A stretch of DNA of 64,000 bases from Lactococcus taiwanensis (GTDB lineage Bacteria > Bacillota > Bacilli > Lactobacillales > Streptococcaceae), in assembly GCF_014905395.1 (NCBI RefSeq), contig NZ_BNDT01000006.1, positions 1 through 64,000 of the forward strand, written 5' to 3'. Positions 8,504-17,075 of this stretch are shown piece by piece. The stretch's first letter is position 1; the number at the start of each line of letters is the position of its first letter. Under the pieces are notes generated by a model. It searched no databases and had not been told where the DNA came from. It saw nothing but the letters and a program-made list of their open reading frames with translations. A program made the translations under genes and the position numbers.

Positions 8504-8708
8504 TTATTTTTTTACTTTGATCCAATTTTTACCACATATAATAAGAAAAAGAACTCCAAAAGAGTTCCCATGCGAAGTAAGGCAATTAAATCCAATCGAG
8601 TAACTGTCAAAAACAGAGAAGCTTGCAAACACTACATACACAAATTATCTACTGAAGTTTTAATTATTGAGCTAGATTTTGCACATCATTATCATAATTA
8701 AGAATTTG

Positions 8709-8732
8709 AAAAAAACCGACACATAAGTCGGC
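8709..8732 (-). terminator. Terminator downstream of the coiled-coil lipoprotein gene
   Basis: On the minus strand CCGAC-TTATGT-GTCGG is followed by a run of seven T. It lies about 155 bp after the stop of the 8888-9397 gene. Confidence 0.65.
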
Positions 8733-8887
8733 TGCCTAAGGTTAAGACTAGAATAGTATACCACAAATTCATGCAACAAAAAAACACCCAGTTAATTGAG
8801 CGCTAAAATTTTACGAATACACCTATTATATAGTAGGTTCCCTGACTAAAAAAATCATATATGTTCTTAGTAGTTTCTCTCTAAAAA

Positions 8888-9397
8888 TTATTGAGCATTT
8901 TGAACCGCTTGATCAGCCTTTTGACGTGTCGCTTGAACATCACTTAAAGCTTGGTCATTTTCTCCTGATTTTGTTTGCAATTCACTAATTTGAGCTTGAA
9001 GGTTACTAATTGTTTGATTAGCAGTATCAAGTTCTTTTTGTTTATCTGCTACTTTCTGATTCCCTTCCGCAATTTTGTCATTAATTTCGTCTATTTTTTG
9101 TTGGATTTCTTGTTGTTTAGAGGCATTCACTTGTTCAAGTTGAGTATTAAGCGAGGTTACTTGTTGTTTCTCTGAGTCTAGCGTGTTTTGTAAATCTTTT
9201 ACGTTATTGTTAAGATCAGAAATTTTCTGATTCTTTGTTTGAATACGATTGGTTAAGGTATCAATATTCTGGTTAATAACCTCAATGTCAGCATGCCCTG
9301 TCCAGTAATTTTCAGCTAAAGCTTTTGCGCCTAAGCAACCACTAAAGATAATTGCGAATATAAAAGCTGAAATAATTGTTTTTTTGTAGTTTTTCAT
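8888..9397 (-). CDS. Secreted coiled-coil protein, probable lipoprotein
   Basis: 169 residues. Residues 1-29 form a signal peptide with a possible lipobox, FSGC, at 18-21; an AxA site (AKALA/EN) just after is the alternative cleavage point. Residues from about 38 to the end are an almost unbroken heptad pattern rich in N, Q, K and L (NQNIDTLTNRIQTKNQK, SDLNNNVKDLQ), that is, a long coiled coil. No catalytic domain is visible, so a surface spacer or partner-binding role is likely. GGAGG lies 12 bases before the ATG. It is the first gene of the segment between repeat copies 1 and 2. Confidence 0.7.
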   Translation of the reverse strand: MKNYKKTIISAFIFAIIFSGCLGAKALAENYWTGHADIEVINQNIDTLTNRIQTKNQKISDLNNNVKDLQNTLDSEKQQVTSLNTQLEQVNASKQQEIQQKIDEINDKIAEGNQKVADKQKELDTANQTISNLQAQISELQTKSGENDQALSDVQATRQKADQAVQNAQ

Positions 9398-10281
9398 GAT
9401 TCTAAACTACCTCCATTTCACATAGACGATTTTAGCAAATTGGTATAATTTTTTCAAGGAGTTATATTAAATTATCTTACACTTTTAGACACTTGTGATA
9501 TAACTGTGTTTTTTATAAGAAATCCTCGTGAAAGTCTGGAAAGATTAGTTTAAACTAAGTGTCTTAGAGCTAAAAAATAACAGTTGGCACGATTAATTCA
9601 AATAAAAAGCCATCCCTTAATGGGGGAGGATGGCTTCAAAGATATCTAGGGTATAACTTGTACCCTATACTATACTTTATTTTATCACGATAGAAAAAAT
9701 TTTGTCAACGATCTTATTTTTATGATAAAAACGTCCCCGAAGATGAAGAAATTAAAGTACATCTACTAATGGTTGTGTGAGCTTAGGACTTTTAGCCTTT
9801 TGTGTTACTAATCTAATCTAATTTAATTTAATTTTTTCTTTCAAGCACCCAAGAAAATTACGAATCAGATTTTAATATACTCCCTGCTTCTCTACATGAA
9901 CTGCTTAATAAAGTACAACTATAACTTAAGCACTGTTCACCTACGTTTTACTATACTTACATTTGGTTATAAAACACGTAGATGACATTTTCTCTATCTA
10001 TAGGTATAAAACCTAGTAAAAAAATAATAATTTTGTATCATAATTCTCTTTTGAGATTTACGTCTATACAAACTTAAATTGTATTTAGCACTCAATAATA
10101 ACCGCTTACAAAACAAGGATACACCAATAAGGTCGAAGGTTCTTGCAACCTGGATTGTGTACAAATACAATCGGCTTTGCAAAGATTTGCTACTCACAGA
10201 TCTCTTGAAAATTTTATACTTCCTCTTTTGTAACAAGTTCCTTGTTTATATGATTTATTATCATTAAGAAAAGATATTCTC
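9398..10281. other. 884-bp gene-free region with two strong hairpins
   Basis: No ORF with a credible ribosome site on either strand. Two adjacent stem-loops stand out: AAGCCATCC/GGATGGCTT (9607-9636) and TAGGGTA/TACCCTA (9647-9667), the second followed by an AT-rich tract. They may be terminators, an operator or part of a small RNA. The rest looks like decayed mobile DNA. Confidence 0.5.
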
Positions 10282-10719
10282 TTATGACTTTGTATCATGA
10301 TGAAGCTTTTCCAATAACTTAGTTAAGGTACTCCACTCATCGTCTGATAACTGTGATTTTTCTAACAAAATTTGAGGCAGGTCATAGGCCTCTTCTCTTA
10401 ACTTCTTCCCTGATTCTGTGATGGTAAGTAAAACAATTCGTTCGTCTTCCTTACTTCGCTCTCTTGCTAGTAGACCTCTTTGCTCCATGCGTTTTAGCAG
10501 GGGTGTCAAAGTATTACTAGCTAAGTCAAGCTCCTCTCCTATCCTTTTAACAGATAGTGTCCCTAAATCATATAAACTCACTAAGATTAGATATTGAGGA
10601 TAGGTTAAATTATATTTCTCTAAAGAAGGATTATATAGCCTCTGTATCGCACGTGAGGTAGCATAAAGTGAAAAGCAAAGGTGATCACTTAAGGGAGTTA
10701 AATTTTTATTTGAAGCCAT
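10282..10719 (-). CDS. ohrR: OhrR-type MarR regulator
   Basis: 145 residues from the ATG at 10717-10719, chosen because GGAGG precedes it; a longer start 24 bp upstream has no such site. Winged-helix MarR fold with LTYPQYLILVSLYDLGTLSV, SNTLTPLLKRMEQRGL and the wing DERIVLLTIT. Cys15 in DHLCF sits exactly where the peroxide-sensing cysteine of OhrR lies, so it is probably an organic-hydroperoxide sensor. Such repressors are inactivated by cysteine oxidation. It is divergent from an esterase gene rather than an ohr peroxidase gene, so the target may be that esterase. Confidence 0.8.
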   Translation of the reverse strand: MASNKNLTPLSDHLCFSLYATSRAIQRLYNPSLEKYNLTYPQYLILVSLYDLGTLSVKRIGEELDLASNTLTPLLKRMEQRGLLARERSKEDERIVLLTITESGKKLREEAYDLPQILLEKSQLSDDEWSTLTKLLEKLHHDTKS

Positions 10720-10784
10720 TTTGTTCCTCCAATCTATTTTCATCTAGTATAAACTAAATAATAACATTGCTCAAGTTTAAATCC

Positions 10785-10813
10785 TTGACGATTATATCGC
10801 GAACGATTATAAT
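10785..10813 (+). promoter_or_regulatory. Esterase promoter with direct-repeat operator candidate
   Basis: TTGACG, 17-bp spacer and TATAAT. The element ACGATTATA occurs twice (10788 and 10803), spanning the promoter, and is a candidate site for the divergently encoded MarR/OhrR protein. Confidence 0.65.
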
Positions 10814-10848
10814 TATCTATGTGATAAATATTAAAGGAGTCCACAATA

Positions 10849-11802
10849 ATGACAAAGAGAATTTCATTAGAAAAAGAAGCAATCGATTTTAGTGAGGCAA
10901 ACGCTCCTCACCCTCGCATCTATGAACTAGATCCTAAAGATGGGCGTAATTTACTTGAAAAAGTACAAGAGTCACCTGTCAATAAATATAACGTTGATAT
11001 CGAAGACAGAATCATGGATACTGGTAAGTATGGACAAATTAATATTCGTTTTATTCGTCCTTCTGGAAATTATGCTAAATTACCCGTAATCTTTTATATC
11101 CATGGCGCAGGCTGGGTATTTGGGAGTGCTAAAACACATGATAAATTAGTGCGAGAGCTCGCTGTAAGAACTAATTCTGTAGTAATTTTCCCAGAGTACA
11201 GCTTATCGCCCGAAGCAAAATATCCAACAGCGATTGAACAAAATTATTCTATCTTACAACAATTGCCTAATATTGCAGAAAGTAAAAACTTAGATATAAG
11301 TCGCTTAACCGTGGCCGGCGATTCTGTCGGAGGTAACATGGCGACCGTAATGACTATTATGACTAAACAACGCAATGGTTTACCGATTAATCAACAATTG
11401 TTATATTACCCTGTAACCGATTCAAATTTTGATACAGAATCTTACAATGAATTTGCGGAAGGATACTTTTTAACTAAAGAAGGGATGCAATGGTTCTGGG
11501 ATCAATATACAATGAATGAACAAGATCGTTCACAAATTACTGCTTCTCCATTAAAGGCAAGTAGTGATGACTTAGAGGGCCTACCTTCCACAATGATTTT
11601 AAACGGCGAGGCAGATGTTCTACGTGATGAAGGCGAAGCATATGCACGAAAATTACGAGAAGCTGGTGTAGAAGTTACACAAGTTCGTTTCCAAGGCATG
11701 ATTCACGATTTTGTAATGGTAAATAGTTTAGACCAATCTAAAGCAACACGAGCAGCAATGACTTTATCTACAGAATGGATTAACAGAAAAAACAATATTT
11801 AG
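10849..11802 (+). CDS. Alpha/beta-hydrolase, HSL-family esterase (Aes-like)
   Basis: 317 residues of the hormone-sensitive-lipase group. The oxyanion-hole motif HGAGW lies at 85-89, the nucleophile in GDSVGG (Ser159), with D256 (GEADVLRDEG) and H286 (MIHDF) completing the triad. No signal peptide, so cytosolic. These enzymes hydrolyse short-chain acyl esters. The gene is divergent from the OhrR-type regulator and shares its control region. An AAAGGAG ribosome site precedes the ATG. The natural substrate is unknown. Confidence 0.88.
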   Translation: MTKRISLEKEAIDFSEANAPHPRIYELDPKDGRNLLEKVQESPVNKYNVDIEDRIMDTGKYGQINIRFIRPSGNYAKLPVIFYIHGAGWVFGSAKTHDKLVRELAVRTNSVVIFPEYSLSPEAKYPTAIEQNYSILQQLPNIAESKNLDISRLTVAGDSVGGNMATVMTIMTKQRNGLPINQQLLYYPVTDSNFDTESYNEFAEGYFLTKEGMQWFWDQYTMNEQDRSQITASPLKASSDDLEGLPSTMILNGEADVLRDEGEAYARKLREAGVEVTQVRFQGMIHDFVMVNSLDQSKATRAAMTLSTEWINRKNNI

Positions 11803-11887
11803 TCAACCTGATATTATATTAAAAGAATTTTATAAAAATTGAAAAACCCATATTTCTAGTTTACATTTCTAAAGCAAGGAGAATAGA

Positions 11888-12256
11888 ATGAAGATCAAAT
11901 TTGATGAAAAGACTGCTACTAAGATTAAAGATTTAGGCGAAGCTGACTTAGTCTTTGATTTCGATCATACATTGAGTGAAGAAAATACAGAAGTTGATGC
12001 ATGTGCTGGCGGGATTTCTCGCTATCGTATTGTGGCTGTCGATAAAGGAAAAGTCCCAAAAGAATTTGATGCGACAATCGACTCTGAATTTGGACCAATT
12101 TACTATAAAGGATATGGCGCCTACTTCTTCCAAGATGAGATGTATACAGTGCTTAATACCTCTTACAATCTCATTGAGCTTCGGAGCACTGCAGAACTTC
12201 TAAGTCCTAACCTTTTGATTGTAGATTTTCGTGGAAAAACAAGGGCAACTTTCTAA
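11888..12256 (+). CDS. Small cytosolic protein, possibly MoaF/lipocalin-like
   Basis: 122 residues, no signal peptide or membrane span, ribosome site AAGGAG before the ATG. The sequence alternates short beta segments (ADLVFDF, RYRIVAVDKGKV, GPIYYKGYGAYFFQDEMYTVL, NLLIVDFRGKT) in a way that suggests a small barrel such as MoaF-like proteins; this is a weak resemblance. It lies 85 bp after the esterase gene and shares its orientation, so it may be part of the same regulated unit. A terminator follows. Confidence 0.55.
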   Translation: MKIKFDEKTATKIKDLGEADLVFDFDHTLSEENTEVDACAGGISRYRIVAVDKGKVPKEFDATIDSEFGPIYYKGYGAYFFQDEMYTVLNTSYNLIELRSTAELLSPNLLIVDFRGKTRATF

Positions 12257-12293
12257 ATAAAGTTGGACAATAAAATTAACATTAAACAATTAT

Positions 12294-12325
12294 AAAAAAA
12301 ACAAGGGAATTCCTTGTTTTTTCTT
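12294..12325 (+). terminator. Terminator after the esterase unit
   Basis: AAACAAGG-GAATT-CCTTGTTTTTTC, a compact stem with a T run about 40 bp after the 122-residue ORF. Confidence 0.8.
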
Positions 12326-12505
12326 TTTAAGATGAGACATTGCTATCACAAACTCCTATAAGAAACTTTCGCTACATCTCACAACGCTATTAATTTTATG
12401 TACTTTCCGAGTACAATAATAGATTTAATTAAAAAGATGAAATCGCTTGCTCCACTTTTTAGCCTTTGATACGATTATAAGTATATCAATTAAAGGAGAT
12501 GATGA

Positions 12506-14002
12506 ATGAAAAGAAAAACAAAGAGTTACGTCGTATTAGGGATACTCGCAATCTCAGCCAGTGTCTTGTTCACACATAAACAGGTAAAAGCTGATATAAC
12601 CCCCAAACAACAAGAGTTAATTATAAAGCACGTAGAAGAAAAACAAACAGATTTTGTACCTGGTCAATTAATTGTTGGGATGACGCCAAGTGTCCCCCTT
12701 GATTCATCTAATAGAAAAAACGACAATTTATTTGGTATTAACGCAAAAATAGTTGAAGACTTATCTCTAGAAAAAGTGACAAAAGATAGACAAAATAATC
12801 AGGTTCTCTTAATTGAGTTTGACACTGAGATAGAAATATCCCAAGCAATTGAAACTTTAATAGCTTTACCTGAGGTTGAATATGCTGAGCCTAATTACAT
12901 CGTAAAAATGGACGATACCGATGCAAAAGGTCTATCCTCACTTTCTAATACGTTAGCATCAGCTAATAATAATCTTATTATCCCTAACGATGATAATTGG
13001 TGGAGAATGTGGGGCCTCGCTAAAATTGATATGCCTTCAGTCTGGGGACAAACAACAGGTTCGAAAAATGTAAAAGTGGCTGTAATAGACTCTGGCATTG
13101 ATTATAACCACGAGGATTTAAAGGATAATGTACAAGTAGAATTAGGCTATGATTTTGTAGATAACGATACCAATCCAAATGACGGTCATGGACATGGGAC
13201 ACATGTCGCTGGAACAATTGGAGCTAAGGGCAACAATAGAATTGGTATTCCCGGGATTAACTGGGATATTACCTTGGTACCAATCCGAGTGTTAAACAAC
13301 GCTAATTCAGGGACCAGTGCTAACTTTGTTAAAGGGATTAACTGGGCCACAGACAAAAATATTCCACTGATAAATTACAGTATCCAATCTACTGGTTATA
13401 ACTACTCTATTGAACAGGCAATCACCAATTATCCAGGACTATTTATTGCCTGTGCCGGCAATTATGGTCAGGATTACTCTTCACTTCCCATATATCCAGC
13501 TTCGTTAAATATTTCTAATATGATTAGCGTTGGCAATTCTAATGCAGCGGATCAGCGTAGTTCTAAATCTAGTTATAGTAAAACTGGTGTTGATTTGTTT
13601 GCGCCGGGCGAAAGCATCTATAGCACTAAGCCTGGAAATCAATACGATTATGACACCGGAACCTCTATGGCTACTCCACATGTAACTGGTAGTGCGGCAT
13701 TAGCACTATCTCAAAATAGTAGTTTATCTACCAAAGAATTAAAAGACAGTATCTTGGAGTCTGTAGATAAAATAGATACATTGAAAGAACTTTGCCAAAC
13801 GGGAGGACGCCTCAATACTTCAAACTTACTCCGTCTTACAGGGGACATTTCGAGCAATCCATCGGATACTTGGGATAAAGACAAGACTTATTGGGGTGGT
13901 GACCGTGTAATTTATAATGGAAAGCAATATGAGGCCAAGTGGTGGAACAAGAACTCTCAACCTGATCAGTCTGGTGAGAACGGACCTTGGAAATTAGTTT
14001 AA
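12506..14002 (+). CDS. Secreted subtilisin-like protease with C-terminal chitin-binding-type module
   Basis: 498 residues. Signal peptide (1-30, ending QVKA/D), then an inhibitory prodomain of the fervidolysin type (about 48-135, FVPGQLIVGM to VEYAEPNYIV), then a peptidase S8 domain with the complete triad: D195 in VIDSGID, H230 in HGTHVAGT and S387 in GTSMATPH. The last 45 residues (WDKDKTYWGGDRVIYNGKQY, then WNKNSQP and GPWKLV) match the aromatic-rich CBM5/12 chitin-binding fold. So it is an exported protease that could dock on chitin or GlcNAc-containing surfaces. It has no wall anchor. GGAG precedes the ATG. It lies in the repeat-bounded accessory segment. Confidence 0.92.
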   Translation: MKRKTKSYVVLGILAISASVLFTHKQVKADITPKQQELIIKHVEEKQTDFVPGQLIVGMTPSVPLDSSNRKNDNLFGINAKIVEDLSLEKVTKDRQNNQVLLIEFDTEIEISQAIETLIALPEVEYAEPNYIVKMDDTDAKGLSSLSNTLASANNNLIIPNDDNWWRMWGLAKIDMPSVWGQTTGSKNVKVAVIDSGIDYNHEDLKDNVQVELGYDFVDNDTNPNDGHGHGTHVAGTIGAKGNNRIGIPGINWDITLVPIRVLNNANSGTSANFVKGINWATDKNIPLINYSIQSTGYNYSIEQAITNYPGLFIACAGNYGQDYSSLPIYPASLNISNMISVGNSNAADQRSSKSSYSKTGVDLFAPGESIYSTKPGNQYDYDTGTSMATPHVTGSAALALSQNSSLSTKELKDSILESVDKIDTLKELCQTGGRLNTSNLLRLTGDISSNPSDTWDKDKTYWGGDRVIYNGKQYEAKWWNKNSQPDQSGENGPWKLV

Positions 14003-14599
14003 AATACCAAATTAAGGAGCCCTTCAATGTGAAGCTATCTCAGATTATCCTCTATCACCAATGTGTTATCAAAATAGTCAAACTTGAAAAACTTTAGAAT
14101 AATGGAACAGCTTTAAATGTTATTCTTATAGGTTTTATAGGATTACTATTCCTTCCAAAAATTAGGTTCATATTCCTTGAAGTTAGCTAAATAAGAAGTG
14201 AATATAATTTAGAGTTTTAATAACTAATTTATTAAAATTACCCCAAATTTGCCCCATTTTATTTTTTAATTTAAGAGTTATACTATAGAGAACACTTTGA
14301 AAACCTTATAAAGCTTATATTTACCTTTTAGAGTGAACCATTAAAGCCCCTTGACTCCTTAATACCAGCTTACTCCTTTTCCACCTGTTACTTGATTACA
14401 GGTGGTTTTCTTTTGTCCTGCCCCAAAATTTGTCCCATTTTATTTTATAATTTTTTATCTGTTCATAGCCTGTTCACGTGTTTCTAACAAAAGGAGTATT
14501 TCTTTATAAGTAACGCAAACTAAATGAGTCAATCATTCTTTTGAAATGCTCCTAACGAACAAGCAATTAATAGCTCTTCATTTTAGTTGAAAAGTAGTT
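14003..14599. other. Intergenic region holding repeat copy 2
   Basis: No gene seen. An AAGGAG just after the subtilase is followed by ATG TGA, so it is not a reading frame. The main content is repeat copy 2 and its terminator; a partial echo of the repeat core (CCCCAAAATTTGTCCCATTTT) lies at about 14423-14443. Confidence 0.6.
14235..14415 (+). repeat. Direct repeat module, copy 2 (with terminator)
   Basis: Starts with 42 bp identical to copy 1 and is alignable over its whole length to copy 3 at 19708-19884: both share CCCCATTT, ACTATAG, TTGACTCCTTAATACCAGCT and CTTACTCCTTTTCCACCTGT, and both end in the stem CCACCTGT...ACAGGTGG with a T run (14381-14415 here). Confidence 0.8.
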
Positions 14600-14698
14600 T
14601 TACCCCTCCGCAATAATATCGACTAGTCTAATGATATCAATCAGAATATCTTCAAAAGTAAAGTAATCCATCAACAAACCTTCATTTTTCGAAATCAT
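14600..14698 (-). CDS. 32-residue acidic hydrophobic peptide downstream of GGDEF gene
   Basis: Starts 21 bp after the stop of the GGDEF gene on the same strand, with AGAGGTGTGTGGG before its ATG. The peptide begins MISKNEGLLMDYFTFEDI and ends with the amphipathic stretch LIDIIRLVDIIAEG. It carries many acidic residues and no signal peptide. It may be a small partner of the cyclase or just the tail of the operon; the ribosome site and spacing favour translation. Confidence 0.45.
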   Translation of the reverse strand: MISKNEGLLMDYFTFEDILIDIIRLVDIIAEG

Positions 14699-14719
14699 CC
14701 CACACACCTCTTTTCTATA

Positions 14720-15859
14720 CTATTGTAAATATACTTGATTCTTACCTCGTGCTTTTGCTTCGTAAAGATTTTTATCACCTTGAGAGATAATATGTTTTCC
14801 CAATGCTCCAGGTGTGGCTTCTACAATACCTGCAGAAATTGATGCTTTAATTTTAAATGAATTACACTGAAACTCGGTACAGGAGATTTTCTTCACTATC
14901 TCCACCATTATTTTTTTAACTTCATTTCCAGATCGATTTCTAAAAATTATGAAAAATTCATCACCACCAAATCTGAAAAGTTGACCGTTCTCTCCATTCT
15001 CCCTCAAGTGTTTTTCAACTAGATAGCTGATATCTCTTAGTACTATATCTCCTGAAAGGTGTCCGTATTTATCATTTATTTGTTTAAATGAGTCCACATC
15101 AAAAAGTACTAATGAAAACTTATTTATTGTATCGCTATTAAGTAGTTCTTTGAATGTTTCATCAAACTTTCGCCTATTATACACCCCTGTCAATTCATCA
15201 ATATAAGTGTATTCTTTATATTTTGAGTATTCTTCTATTATTGAAGCTACCTCTTTAAAAATAATCTTAGTAATACAAAGAAGGATGAAAATTTTACCAA
15301 ACAAAGTTAATGCGTATAGAAAATTGATTGGAAATTGCGAAGATATTATCAGAAGCACTACTAATACAAGAATTAGACTGACTAGTAGGAGTCTAGGTAT
15401 GTTTTGAATGATATCAACTCTTTTTTTAGAAACCAATAGCAATAGAAACCAAAACGATGCTAAAGCCAGCCATACTACAATAAAAGATTGTAGTGTGAAG
15501 CCATATTCATTAAGATATGCAAAATAAAATACTACAAAAAAAGGGAGTACTGTGTACTCAATATATTTGTAATAAGATACAATGAAATAATCAATTAAGA
15601 TTGATGTGAAAATAAGAGAAATATCTTTTATTGAAAAAACATGAGGGTTAGGATCAATTTTGACAAAAACAAATTTTAACATTACTAACCAAAAAGTGAA
15701 ATTAAGTGAATAGAATAAATAAATTAGAAATTTGTTTTGAGTAAATTTATTTTTTCTTAGTAAGTTTTTGCAAATAAAAATAAACCCTAGAATGCTAGGG
15801 ATTAAGAGAATTTTTGTTAAAAAGTATTTTCCTAGTACCTCAATGAATAGCTCCATCAT
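14720..15859 (-). CDS. Membrane diguanylate cyclase (GGDEF), paralogue A
   Basis: 379 residues. About seven membrane spans (residues 12-200) form an uncharacterised sensor region, followed by a short helical linker and a GGDEF domain (about 215-379). The active-site motif is intact, FRFGGDEF with GGDEF at 298-302, as is YIDELTGVYNRR at the domain start. The I-site RxxD that mediates product inhibition is absent (GENG at that position). It should make c-di-GMP from two GTP at the membrane. The EAL gene lies directly upstream on the same strand. It is a clear paralogue of the cyclase at 29803-30993, including the sensor region. Confidence 0.92.
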   Translation of the reverse strand: MMELFIEVLGKYFLTKILLIPSILGFIFICKNLLRKNKFTQNKFLIYLFYSLNFTFWLVMLKFVFVKIDPNPHVFSIKDISLIFTSILIDYFIVSYYKYIEYTVLPFFVVFYFAYLNEYGFTLQSFIVVWLALASFWFLLLLVSKKRVDIIQNIPRLLLVSLILVLVVLLIISSQFPINFLYALTLFGKIFILLCITKIIFKEVASIIEEYSKYKEYTYIDELTGVYNRRKFDETFKELLNSDTINKFSLVLFDVDSFKQINDKYGHLSGDIVLRDISYLVEKHLRENGENGQLFRFGGDEFFIIFRNRSGNEVKKIMVEIVKKISCTEFQCNSFKIKASISAGIVEATPGALGKHIISQGDKNLYEAKARGKNQVYLQ

Positions 15860-16137
15860 TGCCCCTATCCTTTTTATTGATATAATACTATGATAACCTA
15901 TTTGATATTTTTGGTAGCTTCATATATTGTAATCCATACAATATATTATCTGAATTATTTTGTCAGTAAGAAAACTTTAATCAAGTAAAAAGTGGAATTA
16001 TCCTCAAATATTATAAGATTTAAAAGTTTAAATTAAGCAAATAAAAGCCAGAAATCCAATCCTTATCGTACTTAACCTAGTTAAAGTAAAAAGCCCATAA
16101 TAAGATAAATATATGAGTTCTTTTTATTGGTGTTCCA

Positions 16138-16845
16138 CTACAGTTTTTTAAGTTCAACAGGCCATATATTATGTGGTTTTGAATATATATAACCTTGATG
16201 AAGGTGTGTAATATTTTCACTGACCCATTGCGAGAAGAGAGCATCCTCAATCCCCTCAATTACAAGGTCTTTTTTAGCAAACTTCGTAATGTTAGAAATG
16301 TATATTATAAATTTTTTTAGCTGGTCCTCATTCATCGAACACCTAAAACTTAATGTTGAAAATTTAACACGATCTATAAAATCTAAGAGTAGAAATAAAT
16401 TTCCTATTGAATTTATTCCCTCTGCGACATCATCTAGTGCAATTCTATAACCCATATTTTTAATCTTTTGGAAAGCAGAGAGGTTAACATGAGAGAAATA
16501 AGGAGTATTTCTTACTATTGGTGGAACTTCGGTGACCTCAATAATAATCCTATTTTTAAATTTACCAAGTTTTTTTAGCATGTTAAATGTATCATCATAT
16601 TCAAGCTCTTGATGATCTAAATTGAAGCTAAAAATCTTGTTTGGATAACGTTCAACGACTGACTTTATAGCCTTTTCAAGCCATATCAGATATTCTTTAT
16701 GCTTCTCTTTATTGACAACAATTTTACTAAATTCTTCTGCGGGGAATGAAGCGCCATTTGCCGATCTAAGCAATAACTCATAGGATTTATCATTACTATT
16801 TTTTGTATTTTTGATTCTCTGACAAAAAAACCTAAATTCTACCAT
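16138..16845 (-). CDS. Stand-alone EAL phosphodiesterase, paralogue A
   Basis: 235 residues, almost a bare EAL domain, cytosolic. Catalytic positions are kept: E23 in YELLLR (EAL position), N75, E103 in IIEVTE, D138-D139 in ALDD, K161, E197 in VIEGIE and Q217 in HQGYIYSKP. It should hydrolyse c-di-GMP to pGpG. GGAG precedes the ATG. It lies upstream of the cyclase at 14720-15859 with a 278-bp gap, so a shared or a separate promoter are both possible. The pair mirrors 31041-31745 and 29803-30993. Confidence 0.88.
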   Translation of the reverse strand: MVEFRFFCQRIKNTKNSNDKSYELLLRSANGASFPAEEFSKIVVNKEKHKEYLIWLEKAIKSVVERYPNKIFSFNLDHQELEYDDTFNMLKKLGKFKNRIIIEVTEVPPIVRNTPYFSHVNLSAFQKIKNMGYRIALDDVAEGINSIGNLFLLLDFIDRVKFSTLSFRCSMNEDQLKKFIIYISNITKFAKKDLVIEGIEDALFSQWVSENITHLHQGYIYSKPHNIWPVELKKL

Positions 16846-17026
16846 TATTCTCTCCTGTAATACTATATTTTGGTTTTGTTTATGAAATATATTTTACTCA
16901 TTTTTTAAGATTGTACAGACGTTTTTGTATGACCTATAATTTAGTTTGATTTTAGTATTTATTGATAACTATTGTTTGTTTCTCTTTGACATTTATGTTA
17001 TTTTTAGAGAGCCATAAACTTAAAGC

Positions 17027-17075
17027 AAAAAATACACCTTGGTTTCACACACGATTCGTCAGGGTGTATTTTTTT
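17027..17075 (-). terminator. Bidirectional terminator after the umuC-yolD operon
   Basis: AAAAAATACACC and GGTGTATTTTTTT pair around a 23-nt loop. The A/T tract overlaps the stop codon of the YolD-like gene. Confidence 0.75.

Larger units (their letters stand above)
7941..8887. other. Intergenic stretch with terminators and first repeat copy
   Basis: No convincing gene. It contains an ACCAACT/AGTTGGT hairpin (8134-8150), a terminator (8157-8180), the first copy of the three-copy repeat (8352-about 8503), a small hairpin GAACTC...GAGTTC near 8552-8568 and a minus-strand terminator (8709-8732). Short ORFs here lack ribosome sites and look spurious. Confidence 0.6.

Noticed and set aside
8486-8701. 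71-codon plus-strand frame in the repeat region
   Set aside because: It has no ribosome site, overlaps hairpins and has a composition unlike a protein (MHMVFCLFFYFDP); it also includes a terminator stem.
9720-9780. Short plus-strand frame reading DKNVPEDEEIKVHLLMVV
   Set aside because: Protein-like by eye but too short, no start codon in frame and stops close upstream; chance cannot be excluded.
9994-10267. Two overlapping short frames on opposite strands
   Set aside because: Neither has a ribosome site or recognisable sequence; the stretch looks non-coding.
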